NCBI GenBank assembly: GCA_964487215.1
Contig: CAZAPU010000030.1
Coordinates: forward strand, 1-10,499
Direction: 5' to 3'
Origin: CAG-611 sp964487215
GTDB taxonomy: Bacteria; Bacillota_I; Bacilli_A; RF39; UBA660
Length of the DNA stretch: 10,499 nt
Of the stretch, positions 1-7,150 are shown piece after piece. Each line of letters starts with the position of its first letter. Position 1 is the first letter of the stretch. Both the position numbers and the translations under genes were made by a program. The notes beneath the pieces were generated by a model, which did not search any database, was not told the DNA's origin, and saw only the letters and a program-made list of their open reading frames with translations.

Positions 1-236
1 ACTGCTTCAAGTAAATCAGTACTTCCATCATCATCTTCTTCATCACTAGAATCTGGTGAAATAATTTCAATTCCATTTAAAACAAACATATTATATAAAT
101 CATCTAATAAATCACTATCTGTATCAAGACCTTTTAAATGTTCTGCTATTTCTTCAAAAGTAATAGTATTTGTTTTCTTTCCTAATTCTAATAATTCTTG
201 TTTTCTTTCTTCAAAAGTTTTAATTTCATTAATCAT
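1..236 (-). CDS. rpoD: RNA polymerase major sigma factor RpoD/SigA, N-terminal part (runs off left edge)
   Basis: The first 78 codons of the housekeeping sigma factor are present; the rest lies beyond the window. The ATG is at 236-234, and an AGGGAG Shine-Dalgarno (250-245) lies 8 bases upstream inside the last codons of dnaG. The visible protein matches sigma-70 region 1.1: TFEEIAEHL, then a short helical stretch and LNGIEIISPD, followed by an acidic linker (SSDEEDDD). In the family, region 1.1 blocks DNA binding by free sigma and occupies the polymerase channel before promoter entry. It starts 4 bases after the dnaG stop, so it is co-transcribed and probably translationally coupled with dnaG, the order known from Bacillus dnaG-sigA. 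Regions 2-4 are not visible, so identity rests on region 1.1 plus context. Confidence 0.9.
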   Translation of the reverse strand, partial: MINEIKTFEERKQELLELGKKTNTITFEEIAEHLKGLDTDSDLLDDLYNMFVLNGIEIISPDSSDEEDDDGSTDLLEA

Positions 237-240
237 AAAT

Positions 241-1956
241 TTAACTCCCTATTTTAACCAATCTGATTTTTTCTGCTAATAATGCTTTTTTTTCTGGATC
301 AGGTTCTTTTTTTATTAATTCTTTTAGCCTTTCTATTTCTTGGCTACTACTATAATCCTTAATTACCAAAATATATTCATTAAAGCAATCTAAATCAAAT
401 TCTTCATCTACAACTTGTAATACCAAATTTGTTAATTCTTTTAAGTCTTCTTTATCATTTAAAGTTGTAATAAAATCAGCAACTATAAACTCTGGTTCTT
501 TTTTTGAATAGCAAATAATTTCATTTGCTAAATATCTAGCTTCAGGATAAGGTAAATAATTAAGCTTCTTTTCAAATGTTTTTATAGCTTCTTTTTCAAA
601 TAACATAAAATATAAAATTCTATAAGTAGCTAATTTATATTTATCAAGTTTTTGCTTCTTTTCCTTATCTTTTTCGAACGGTTCAATTTTACTATATTTT
701 TTATCATTTTGCAACTTTTTTCTTAAAATTTCAACTGTTATTCCAAATTCATCACTTAATTTATTTAATAATAGTTCTTGTTTAATAATATCTTTTTCTT
801 TATTTACTTCCTCAAGTACTTTGTTAATATAATCAGTTTTTTCCTCTAAAGAAGTTAAATTTTTTCCCTCTTTTAAATAACTAATCTTATAATCACTAAA
901 CTCAATAGGATTATCTATTAAACTCTGATATTCATCTTTTCCATATTTAATAACAAATTCATCAGGATCTAAATTTTCTTTTAAAGATACTATTCCTATA
1001 TTTAAATTTTCTTTTTCTAATTCATTCCCTACTACAAAAGCAGCTTTTTTACCAGGACCATCACCATCTAAAGAAATAATAATATTATTTGATAATCTTT
1101 TAATTAATGTTACTTGTTCTTTAGTTATACTTGTTCCCATTAAGGCAATTACATTCTTTATACCTACAGCATACAATCTTATTACATCCATGAATCCTTC
1201 TACAATTATCACTTTTTTTTCTTTTCTCACTGCATCTTTTACTAAATGATAATTATACAAGTTTTCTCCTTTTTTAAATATTGGAGTTTCTCTAGTATTT
1301 ATATATTTTGATTGTGAAGTTGTATTATATATTCTTCCAGAAAATCCAATAACTTCTCCATTTGGATTAAATAATGGAAACATAATTCTATTTATATATA
1401 AATCATCTTCATTATTAGATAATCCCAACATATCTAAGTCTTTAATATTATGTCCTTTATTAGATAATAATTTAACTAAACCATTTTTCTCAGTAGTTGA
1501 TAATCCTATTTTAAATTGTTCAATTAATTCATCACTTATATCTCTTTTATGTAAGTATTCTTTTGCTTCTTTACCAACTTTTGAATTCAAATTATTTTGA
1601 TAAAACTTCTCTGCTAAATCATATATTTTATAATATTTATCAAATTTATTATTACTTTTTACAGTAGTGTTACCTATATTAATATTGGCTCTTTTTGCTA
1701 AAATATTTAAAGCAGTTTTAAAATCAACTGATTCATAATCCATAACAAAATTAAATACATTACCAGATGCTCCACAAGAAAAACATTTATATATTTGTTT
1801 ATCTGGTGAAACACTCATAGATGGGTTAGTATCATCATGAAATGGACAAACTCCAAAATAGTTTTTTCCTTTTTTTATTAAAGGTATATAAGATGAAATA
1901 ACTTCAACAATATCATTAGCAGATCTAACTTCTTTTATTAAATCATTATTTTCCAT
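241..1956 (-). CDS. dnaG: DNA primase DnaG
   Basis: This enzyme synthesises the RNA primers that start Okazaki fragments and is recruited by the replicative helicase. At 571 aa it is slightly shorter than Bacillus primase. The N-terminal CHC2 zinc-binding domain has ligands C37, H40, C58 and C61 (CPFH, CFSCG). The catalytic core carries VIGFSGR (about 202-208) and NTRETPIF. The TOPRIM domain has the acidic motifs EGFMD (253-257) and DGDGPG (297-302), and DPDEF lies at 330-334. The last ~140 residues are helical and correspond to the helicase-binding domain. A GTG start at 1965 would be 3 codons longer, but that GTG lies inside the Shine-Dalgarno AAGGTGA, which sits 5 bases before the ATG at 1956, so the ATG is chosen. 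It is followed directly by rpoD and divergently transcribed from the membrane-protein gene at 2044. Confidence 0.97.
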   Translation of the reverse strand: MENNDLIKEVRSANDIVEVISSYIPLIKKGKNYFGVCPFHDDTNPSMSVSPDKQIYKCFSCGASGNVFNFVMDYESVDFKTALNILAKRANINIGNTTVKSNNKFDKYYKIYDLAEKFYQNNLNSKVGKEAKEYLHKRDISDELIEQFKIGLSTTEKNGLVKLLSNKGHNIKDLDMLGLSNNEDDLYINRIMFPLFNPNGEVIGFSGRIYNTTSQSKYINTRETPIFKKGENLYNYHLVKDAVRKEKKVIIVEGFMDVIRLYAVGIKNVIALMGTSITKEQVTLIKRLSNNIIISLDGDGPGKKAAFVVGNELEKENLNIGIVSLKENLDPDEFVIKYGKDEYQSLIDNPIEFSDYKISYLKEGKNLTSLEEKTDYINKVLEEVNKEKDIIKQELLLNKLSDEFGITVEILRKKLQNDKKYSKIEPFEKDKEKKQKLDKYKLATYRILYFMLFEKEAIKTFEKKLNYLPYPEARYLANEIICYSKKEPEFIVADFITTLNDKEDLKELTNLVLQVVDEEFDLDCFNEYILVIKDYSSSQEIERLKELIKKEPDPEKKALLAEKIRLVKIGS

Positions 1957-1978
1957 CTCAATCACCTTCTTTTCTTAT

Positions 1979-1987
1979 ATTATACCA
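1979..1987 (-). promoter_or_regulatory. Extended -10 promoter for dnaG-rpoD
   Basis: On the minus strand the sequence reads TGGTATAAT, a perfect TATAAT with the TGn extension. No convincing -35 box is seen at 16-18 bases upstream, which an extended -10 can tolerate. Transcription would begin near 1972, leaving a leader of about 16 bases holding little more than the AAGGTGA ribosome binding site. The stretch TGTGGTATAATAT is repeated exactly in the promoter at 5358-5386. Confidence 0.7.
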
Positions 1988-2043
1988 CAGTTTATTGTAT
2001 ATAAATCCAGTATTTTAACATATTATTAAATGGAGGTTTATAT

Positions 2044-2568
2044 ATGTATAAAAAAATATTTATTAATTCAATTATTATATTTGTATTAAGTACATTACTA
2101 CATTCTTTATATAATTATTTACCTAATTTTATAACTTCAATTATTGTTCCTGTTAATGAATCTATATGGGAACATATGAAAATGATATTTTCTTCTTATA
2201 TGTTGTTTTTACTAATCCAAATATTGTTTTATAAGAAAAAACCACATAATTTAATTTCTTCTTTTGTAATAACTGCTTTATTTAATATTGTCATATTTTT
2301 AATTATTTATTTACCATTAAATGCAATTATTGGAAAAGAAATAATGAGTGTTACTTTAATTGTATATTTTATTTCAATATTAATAAGTAATTATTTATTA
2401 TTTAAATTACAAGAAAAAAAAGAAAATAAGACTTTAAATAAAATAATGGGCCTATCTATTATTTTAATATATCTTATATTTACTTTGTTAACTTATTATC
2501 CAATTAAAATAGATTTATTTTATGATAAACAAAATCATATTTATGGAATATATAAATTTTATTCTTAA
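2044..2568 (+). CDS. Small integral membrane protein, DUF6512-like
   Basis: This is a 174-aa hydrophobic protein and the only plus-strand gene in the window. It has about five membrane segments (roughly 6-24, 48-63, 72-92, 101-121 and 134-152). A polar motif between the first two, VPVNESIWEHMKM (35-47), and a short C-terminal tail with IYGIY (166-170) resemble, from memory, the DUF6512 family of Bacillota membrane proteins. That family has no known function. The start is supported by TGGAGG (2031-2036), 7 bases before the ATG. It diverges from dnaG across an 87-base gap, and its stop shares a TTAA tetranucleotide with the yqeH stop. No confident promoter was found on the plus strand. The family call is tentative; the membrane topology is clear. 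Confidence 0.8.
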   Translation: MYKKIFINSIIIFVLSTLLHSLYNYLPNFITSIIVPVNESIWEHMKMIFSSYMLFLLIQILFYKKKPHNLISSFVITALFNIVIFLIIYLPLNAIIGKEIMSVTLIVYFISILISNYLLFKLQEKKENKTLNKIMGLSIILIYLIFTLLTYYPIKIDLFYDKQNHIYGIYKFYS

Positions 2569-3569
2569 ATTAATGATTTTCTAACAAATACTTCAATACC
2601 AGGATTTGTATAATATTTAACAGTACCACAAACAGTAGTCTTTATAAATCCTAAACCATTAATAACTATATCATCATTAAATCTTAATTCTAATTCTTTT
2701 TCTTGAATGTCTTTTAAATCATTATTTCTATTACCATTAATTCTCTTAACAGGTAATTCATTTGAAATAAATAAGGTAAAACTATTCTTTTCTCCTTCAA
2801 TATAATCAATTCTAAACAAGTTATCAATTAATATAGCTTGTCCTTTTTTTAATTGAAAAGTTTTTGGTTTTATTTCTTTTTTTACTGATATTTTTTTATA
2901 TTTACTCTCATCTGCATAATTTAAAATATTTCCATCGTCTACTAAACCTGGAGTATCTATTAAATAGAAATCATTTACTTTAATTTTTATTTCATTTAAG
3001 GTAGTAGATGGCATAGGAGATATCGTAAGACTATCTTCATTATCAATTGTATAATTAGTTATTATTTTATTTATTAAAGTACTTTTACCTGCATTAGTAT
3101 TTCCTACTACATATACTTCTTGAGTAGTTTTATATTTTTTTATTAATTGCATTAATTCATCTAAATTGTAATTTTTTTCTGCACTAATAATTATTATATT
3201 TAAAAAAGGTAATTCTTCTTTTTTAAAGTATTCAAGTATTTTTTCTTCTTTTATAGATAAAGGTAATGTATCTTTTTTATTTAATACTAAAATAATATCA
3301 TTTTTTACTAAATAATCTTTTATTTTTTTTATTTCTTTTGGTATATTTAATAAATCTACAATATAAAGTACTAAAGAAGTTTTACTTCCAATATTCTTTA
3401 ATAACTTAATATATTCGTCATTTGATTTTGTAATAAATTCATATTCACCATAATGTTTCATTCTAAAGCATCTACGACAAATATCATTTGATAAATCATG
3501 AGTATATCCTTCAAGTAATATATTATTATCTTGAAGTTCTACTCCACAACCAATACATTTTTTAATCAT
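2565..3569 (-). CDS. yqeH: Circularly permuted ribosome-assembly GTPase YqeH
   Basis: This cytoplasmic GTPase is needed in the family for 30S subunit assembly. At 334 aa it is a little shorter than Bacillus YqeH. An N-terminal treble-clef zinc finger has C5, C8, C31 and C34. The G motifs appear in permuted order: G4 NKKD (97-100), G5 SAEK (129-132), then the P-loop GNTNAGKST (156-164), G2 in PSTT (187-190) and G3 DTPG (205-208). This order is diagnostic for the YqeH/YlqF class. The C-terminal domain carries the typical INGLGFI segment (303-309). The ATG overlaps the last 8 bases of yqeG, with GAAAGGT (3583-3577) 7 bases upstream, so the two are translated from one message. It converges on the gene at 2044-2568 with overlapping stops and no visible terminator. 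Confidence 0.95.
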   Translation of the reverse strand: MIKKCIGCGVELQDNNILLEGYTHDLSNDICRRCFRMKHYGEYEFITKSNDEYIKLLKNIGSKTSLVLYIVDLLNIPKEIKKIKDYLVKNDIILVLNKKDTLPLSIKEEKILEYFKKEELPFLNIIIISAEKNYNLDELMQLIKKYKTTQEVYVVGNTNAGKSTLINKIITNYTIDNEDSLTISPMPSTTLNEIKIKVNDFYLIDTPGLVDDGNILNYADESKYKKISVKKEIKPKTFQLKKGQAILIDNLFRIDYIEGEKNSFTLFISNELPVKRINGNRNNDLKDIQEKELELRFNDDIVINGLGFIKTTVCGTVKYYTNPGIEVFVRKSLI

Positions 3570-4074
3570 AATAATTACCTTTCTTAAAATTTAATTCTTT
3601 ATATTTTTTGTTTTCCCTTTTTCTATTAATTTTAGTAAAGATACCTTCGTTAGGTCCAACTTGATCCACTAAAATTGTAAAATATCCCATTTTCTTAGCA
3701 CCAACTACATCAGTAAAATATTGATCGCCAACCATAACTATCTCATTTGGTTTTGAACTATGTAATTTTTTTGCTCTAATATAACCAAATGGTAGTGGTT
3801 TTAAAGCAAAATAAATATATTTCACATCTAATTGATTGCAAAAATTATTTATTTTTTTTGCTTTAATTGTATTTGACAATACAATACAATTAAAATCTTT
3901 TTTTAATTTATTAAATAATTCCTTTAATTCTTTAGTTATAATTTTATGTCCAGGTTCTACAATTGTATTATCAAGATCAAATAAAATTGTTTTTATTCCC
4001 AATTTTAATAATTTATCATAATTAATTGAAATAATACTTTTTGCATACATATCAGGAAATTGTTTGTTTTTCAT
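3562..4074 (-). CDS. yqeG: YqeG family HAD-IIIA phosphatase
   Basis: This 170-aa protein is a HAD-superfamily hydrolase of the YqeG group, about the length of the Bacillus protein. Motif I is FDLDNTIVE (D33 nucleophile, D35 acid/base). Motif II is LSN (about 66-68), the motif III lysine is in LKP (K92), and motif IV is GDQYFTD (116-122). The substrate is unknown; family members are almost always next to yqeH, suggesting a role in ribosome or nucleotide housekeeping. The open frame reaches an ATG at 4101. The ATG at 4074 has AGGTGAT (4084-4078) 3 bases ahead and begins where relatives begin, so it is preferred. The gene overlaps yqeH by 8 bases. The other genes of the Bacillus yqeG operon (aroE, yqeI, nadD, yqeK, rsfS) are absent here. 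Confidence 0.93.
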   Translation of the reverse strand: MKNKQFPDMYAKSIISINYDKLLKLGIKTILFDLDNTIVEPGHKIITKELKELFNKLKKDFNCIVLSNTIKAKKINNFCNQLDVKYIYFALKPLPFGYIRAKKLHSSKPNEIVMVGDQYFTDVVGAKKMGYFTILVDQVGPNEGIFTKINRKRENKKYKELNFKKGNYYD

Positions 4075-4091
4075 TATATCACCTAATAAAT

Positions 4092-4100
4092 ATAATAACA
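4092..4100 (-). promoter_or_regulatory. Possible extended -10 promoter for yqeG-yqeH
   Basis: The minus strand reads TGTTATTAT, a TGn extension with a 5/6 match to TATAAT, located just after the terminator of the upstream unit. No -35 match is visible at normal spacing. The predicted start near 4085 would give a leader of about 11 bases, similar to other promoters here. The call is tentative; read-through from upstream is the alternative. Confidence 0.35.
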
Positions 4101-4109
4101 TAAAAGTCT

Positions 4110-4133
4110 AAAAAAGAGAATATTCATTCTCTT
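4110..4133 (-). terminator. Intrinsic terminator of the unknown two-gene unit
   Basis: A perfect 8-bp stem AAGAGAAT / ATTCTCTT (arms 4126-4133 and 4114-4121) with a 4-base loop is followed on the minus strand by a T run (4115-4110). The stem begins inside the TAA stop codon (4134-4132) of the upstream gene, so coding sequence and terminator overlap. It separates the unknown pair from yqeG-yqeH. Confidence 0.8.
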
Positions 4134-4749
4134 ATTTCCTAGATGATTTAATATCAGATTCATCATAATCAGGATATAAAGCTTCTGGATGTTCATTAAA
4201 ATATGAAGCTTGTTCTTCCCTAGTTAAATCTGTATTTTTATACCAGCTTGCTGTTTCATCAAACATTGTATTAAAATCTGTTGTTCGTTGATTTGCCTCA
4301 GATTTCATATTCTCATTTATACCTTTTAATAAATCAGTATAAATTGAAACTCTTCTACCTGTTTTTTCTTCAAGTTCTTTTTTATATTTAATACCATAAA
4401 TACGGCCTTGTTCTTTTGCATTATCTTTTAATCCAAGATCAGTTCTGGTAAGAGTGTTACCTTGTCTTGGTTCTACTGCATGTTTACAATATTGTGTTAT
4501 AACTGTAGTACAAAGATTTAAATGTTCAACTGACATATATTGTTCAATACTAAATTTACTATCAACTGATAAGTCTTTTCTTATTTCGTTTGTTTTTCTG
4601 TCATATATTCCATCTAAAATATACAAGCCAAATAAAATATTAGCATAATGATATGGATCTTCAATACCATTAATCTTCTTTAAACATGAAGCAAGCTTAT
4701 TTTTAGCTTTTTTCAAGTTTATTAAAGCATCTTTTCTTTCTTTTTCCAT
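4132..4749 (-). CDS. Hypothetical soluble protein, second gene of the unknown pair
   Basis: I do not recognise this 205-aa protein. It has no signal peptide or membrane segment and is predicted mostly helical and highly charged. The N-terminus (1-27) is a Lys-rich helix, followed by DPYHYANILFGLYILDGIYD (31-50), an aromatic stretch that looks like a buried helix. A central region holds C80, C88 and H90, and a basic-to-acidic tail ends in PDYDESDIKSSRK. No catalytic motif is evident. The ATG has AGGAAGGA 7 bases upstream. It follows the gene at 4770-5333 after 20 bases, with no promoter or terminator between, and ends in its own terminator. Base composition matches its neighbours, so recent transfer is not indicated. 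Small nucleic-acid-binding, phage-derived or adaptor roles cannot be told apart. Confidence 0.85.
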   Translation of the reverse strand: MEKERKDALINLKKAKNKLASCLKKINGIEDPYHYANILFGLYILDGIYDRKTNEIRKDLSVDSKFSIEQYMSVEHLNLCTTVITQYCKHAVEPRQGNTLTRTDLGLKDNAKEQGRIYGIKYKKELEEKTGRRVSIYTDLLKGINENMKSEANQRTTDFNTMFDETASWYKNTDLTREEQASYFNEHPEALYPDYDESDIKSSRK

Positions 4750-4769
4750 TATAACATCCTTCCTTTTTT

Positions 4770-5333
4770 TTATCTTTTTCTTATAATTTCCTCTAATGTC
4801 ATTTGCAATGCAGTGTTTTTATTTTCTTTTTTTCTTGGCTTTTTATCATTAGTAGGTTCATATTTATTTATAAAAACTAAATTGTTGTAAGGTAATTCTC
4901 CTTCTTTATTAGTATTACAAAAGTCTTCTTGAGCAGTTGTAGATATACTAGTAGCAACTTTTATTATTTCTTCAATTGAAGTTTCAGGATTATTATCCAT
5001 ATAATTGTTCATTGATTGTAACATTGATAAATTATACTTTAAATGATTTTCATCCATTATATAAATAATATTATTACCAGGTACTTTTATATTAACTTGT
5101 TTTAATATAGTTTTCATTTCTCCGGAATTAAATTCATAGAAGTTTTTAAATAATAAACCTATAACAGTACCATATAACTTATATATCTCATTTACATTTT
5201 CTTTTGTATATTTTACATTTTGTGCAAATAAGAACATTCTATATAAAGTAATGTTATTCATTAATTTCTCTTTTTGTTCTTTAATTAAGTATTGTAAAAT
5301 TACTTCTGTTTCAATCTTTTTATCGTATTTCAT
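4770..5333 (-). CDS. Hypothetical soluble protein, first gene of the unknown pair
   Basis: I do not recognise this 187-aa protein. It is Lys/Asn-rich, without a signal peptide or membrane segment, and mostly helical over residues 1-135. A hydrophobic patch, LYGTVIGLLF (53-62), could be a core helix. Residues 160-175 form a basic, probably disordered linker (DKKPRKKENK). A short amphipathic C-terminal helix (MTLEEIIRKR) follows and might be a docking segment. No cofactor or active-site motif is visible; there is one cysteine (C139). The ATG has an AGGGGGAT Shine-Dalgarno 5 bases upstream, and the leader is about 18 bases. It is the promoter-proximal member of a two-gene operon with 4132-4749. 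The pair lies between tRNA-Arg and yqeG. Confidence 0.85.
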   Translation of the reverse strand: MKYDKKIETEVILQYLIKEQKEKLMNNITLYRMFLFAQNVKYTKENVNEIYKLYGTVIGLLFKNFYEFNSGEMKTILKQVNIKVPGNNIIYIMDENHLKYNLSMLQSMNNYMDNNPETSIEEIIKVATSISTTAQEDFCNTNKEGELPYNNLVFINKYEPTNDKKPRKKENKNTALQMTLEEIIRKR

Positions 5334-5357
5334 AATATCCCCCTAAATACGGATAAT

Positions 5358-5386
5358 ATTATACCACAAAATCACAAAAAAATCAA
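5358..5386 (-). promoter_or_regulatory. Strong promoter of the unknown two-gene unit
   Basis: The minus strand has -35 TTGATT (5386-5381), a 17-base spacer, and -10 TATAAT (5363-5358) preceded by TGG, an extended -10. Initiation is expected near 5351, about 18 bases before the ATG. The spacer holds a run of Ts, which often adds curvature. The 13 bases TGTGGTATAATAT are identical to those in the dnaG promoter. Near-consensus elements suggest constitutive, sigma-A-type expression. Confidence 0.85.
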
Positions 5387-5397
5387 CTTTGGCATAT

Positions 5398-5420
5398 AAA
5401 AAAACTGTTAAATAACAGTT
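5398..5420 (-). terminator. Intrinsic terminator after tRNA-Arg
   Basis: The arms AACTGTTA and TAACAGTT (5413-5420 and 5403-5410) form a hairpin with a tight loop. On the minus strand it is followed by a run of seven Ts (5404-5398). It starts 10 bases past the tRNA CCA end. A shorter T-rich stretch on the other side means it could also act weakly on the plus strand. Confidence 0.8.
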
Positions 5421-5430
5421 ATATTTTTTA

Positions 5431-5507
5431 TGGTGTGCCCGGAAGGACTTGAACCCTCAGCCTTTTGGTCCGTAGCCAAACGATCTATCCAATTGATCTA
5501 CGAGCAC
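5431..5507 (-). tRNA. tRNA-Arg (anticodon ACG)
   Basis: This is a 77-nt cloverleaf with an encoded CCA end. The acceptor stem GTGCTCG pairs with CGGGCAC (one T-G pair), and the discriminator is A. The D stem is GATC/GATC. The anticodon stem TTTGG/CCAAA encloses loop CTACGGA, giving anticodon ACG (5473-5471). The T arm is GAGGG-TTCAAGT-CCTTC. In bacteria A34 is normally deaminated to inosine by TadA so that CGU, CGC and CGA are read. The gene has its own promoter and terminator and stands alone rather than in a tRNA cluster. Confidence 0.97.
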
Positions 5508-5526
5508 AAAAAATAATTACTAATTG

Positions 5527-5555
5527 ATTATAACTCAAATAATAATTTTTTTCAA
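5527..5555 (-). promoter_or_regulatory. Promoter of tRNA-Arg
   Basis: On the minus strand -35 TTGAAA (5555-5550) and -10 TATAAT (5532-5527) are separated by exactly 17 bases. Initiation near 5520 leaves about a dozen bases ahead of the mature tRNA 5' end at 5507. Unlike most other promoters in the window it lacks the TGn extension but has a good -35. Confidence 0.85.
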
Positions 5556-5563
5556 GATATACT

Positions 5564-6244
5564 TTATTGCATTATTTTAAAATAATTACCAGAATCTAAA
5601 TATAGTATTCCTTTTCTACCTTCAAGTTGCTTTATTGCGGAATTATATTTATTTAATAAATCTAATTTTGTTAAAGTAATATAAACATAATTTTGATCAT
5701 TCATATATAATAAAAATCTATCTTCGTCAAAATCATTTGGATCATATTTTATTTCAGATATTTTTTGCCTAACGGCAGTATTAATTTTTAATAGTTTTTC
5801 TATCATGGTATTATATTTTTTATCAGGAACATAATTTATTAATATTGGTACATTTACTATTTCTTTATCTTTTTTAATTTTTTCTTTATTTTCTAATACA
5901 TATGAATTATCCTCTGTATTTAAAAATAATATATCATATTCTTTTATTTCAAGATAAACTTGCTGAAAAAATTTTTTTCTTACAACAACATCTTTTATAT
6001 ATTTTGATTTTTTTATTTTTTTTCTAATAGAATTACTAGTAGTTGTATAAAAATTAGGATAATTATCTAATCCAGATAATTCAAGTATATATTGATCAGA
6101 AAAAATTTTATTATTTGTAATATAAATGTTTTTTATTTCAAATCCAATAAAATTTTTAATTATTAAGTATGAAAAAAAGATAATCAAAAAGATTATAAAT
6201 ATTACTAAAAAACCCTTTTTTAATTTTCTTTTTTTTCTTGTCAT
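5564..6244 (-). CDS. ftsQ: Cell division protein FtsQ/DivIB
   Basis: This is a bitopic divisome protein that, in the family, bridges FtsL/DivIC and regulates the septal peptidoglycan synthase. It has 226 aa: a short Lys/Arg-rich cytoplasmic tail (MTRKKRKLKK), one membrane helix (about 11-29), and an extracytoplasmic POTRA domain (about 35-103, beginning FEIKNIYITNNKIFS and including RKKFFQQVYLEIKEY). A beta domain follows. Sequence conservation is low, as usual for FtsQ; the call rests on this layout and on the position after murB. A TTG at 6256 extends the frame, but GGGAG lies 5 bases before the ATG at 6244, so the ATG is taken. It starts 2 bases after the murB stop. Neither ftsA nor ftsZ follows; tRNA-Arg does. 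No GC-containing terminator is visible after the stop. Confidence 0.9.
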   Translation of the reverse strand: MTRKKRKLKKGFLVIFIIFLIIFFSYLIIKNFIGFEIKNIYITNNKIFSDQYILELSGLDNYPNFYTTTSNSIRKKIKKSKYIKDVVVRKKFFQQVYLEIKEYDILFLNTEDNSYVLENKEKIKKDKEIVNVPILINYVPDKKYNTMIEKLLKINTAVRQKISEIKYDPNDFDEDRFLLYMNDQNYVYITLTKLDLLNKYNSAIKQLEGRKGILYLDSGNYFKIMQ

Positions 6245-6246
6245 AA

Positions 6247-7149
6247 TTACTCCCAATTAAACAATTCTTGTTCTACTTTTAATTTAATTTTAAATTTATC
6301 ATTTACTTCTTCAATTGCTAAATCCATTAATTCTTTTATATCGCTAGAAGTTGCGCTTTCTCTATTTATTATAAAGTTGGCATGTTTATCACTAATTTGT
6401 GCTCCACCTATCATTTGACCTTTTAAATGGCATTCTTCAATTAATCTTCCTGCAAAATCGCCTTCTGGGTTTCTAAAAACACTACCTGCTGAAGGAAAAC
6501 TCAATGGTTGAGAAGTTATTCTTCTTTCTTTTCTATCATTTACAATATTCATTATTAATTCAGTATCTTTTTTTTCTAACTTTAATGTAGCACTTAATAT
6601 AATCCATTCTTTTTTCATAAAAATGGAACTCCTATAGGAATATTCTAATTCATCTTTTTTATATTCTTTTATATTATATTTTTCATCTAATACTTTTACT
6701 GATATTAAAATATCAGATAATGATGCTTTATAAGCACCTGCATTCATATATACTGCTCCACCGATAGTACCAGGAATTCCACAAGCCCATTCTAATCCAC
6801 TGTAACCAGATTTAGAACAATCAATAGCTAATTTCATCATACTATAACCAGCTTCAACAGTAAAAATTTCATCTTCATTTTTTATTTCATTTAATAAATT
6901 TAATTTTATAATTACTCCATCATAATCATTATCACTTACTAAAATATTTGAACCATTTCCAAATACTTTAAAAGGCACTTCATTTTCCTTTAATATTTTT
7001 AGAACATATTTTAAATTATCTATATTTGAAGGAGAAATTACATATTTAGCTATTCCTCCTGTTTTAAATGTTGTTAATGATTTAAAAGAAACATTTTCTT
7101 TTATTTCACCAATATTTTTTTTATTTAGTTCTTCAATTATGTTTATCAT
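6247..7149 (-). CDS. murB: UDP-N-acetylenolpyruvoylglucosamine reductase MurB
   Basis: This cytoplasmic FAD enzyme reduces UDP-GlcNAc-enolpyruvate to UDP-MurNAc with NADPH. It has 300 aa, the length of Bacillus MurB, and is of type II (lacks the E. coli loop). FAD-binding motifs are FGNGSNILVSD (63-73) and WACGIPGTIGGAVYMNAGAY (121-140). The substrate-binding YR pair is Y172-R173 (SYRSS). The proton-donor serine lies in SAGSVFRNP (S223), and the C-terminal glutamate in VEQELF (E295) matches the third catalytic residue. A GTG at 7158 would add 3 codons, but the Shine-Dalgarno AAGGGTGA overlaps it and points to the ATG at 7149. It follows the murG stop after one base, implying translational coupling. 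Confidence 0.96.
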   Translation of the reverse strand: MINIIEELNKKNIGEIKENVSFKSLTTFKTGGIAKYVISPSNIDNLKYVLKILKENEVPFKVFGNGSNILVSDNDYDGVIIKLNLLNEIKNEDEIFTVEAGYSMMKLAIDCSKSGYSGLEWACGIPGTIGGAVYMNAGAYKASLSDILISVKVLDEKYNIKEYKKDELEYSYRSSIFMKKEWIILSATLKLEKKDTELIMNIVNDRKERRITSQPLSFPSAGSVFRNPEGDFAGRLIEECHLKGQMIGGAQISDKHANFIINRESATSSDIKELMDLAIEEVNDKFKIKLKVEQELFNWE

Positions 7150-7150
7150 T

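Noticed and set aside
3836..4021. 61-codon plus-strand open frame
   Set aside because: It lies wholly antisense within yqeG, whose HAD motifs are clear; no ribosome binding site or recognisable protein.
4454..4648. 64-codon plus-strand open frame
   Set aside because: It is antisense to the hypothetical gene 4132-4749, which has a good ribosome site, promoter context and terminator.
4770..5333. Toxin-antitoxin assignment for the unknown pair
   Set aside because: Both proteins are large for such a pair, and no toxin motif, DNA-binding fold or operator palindrome was seen.
5571..5586. Palindrome ATTATTTTAAAATAAT at the end of ftsQ as a terminator
   Set aside because: It has no GC pairs and no following T tract on the minus strand, so it would be too weak a hairpin.
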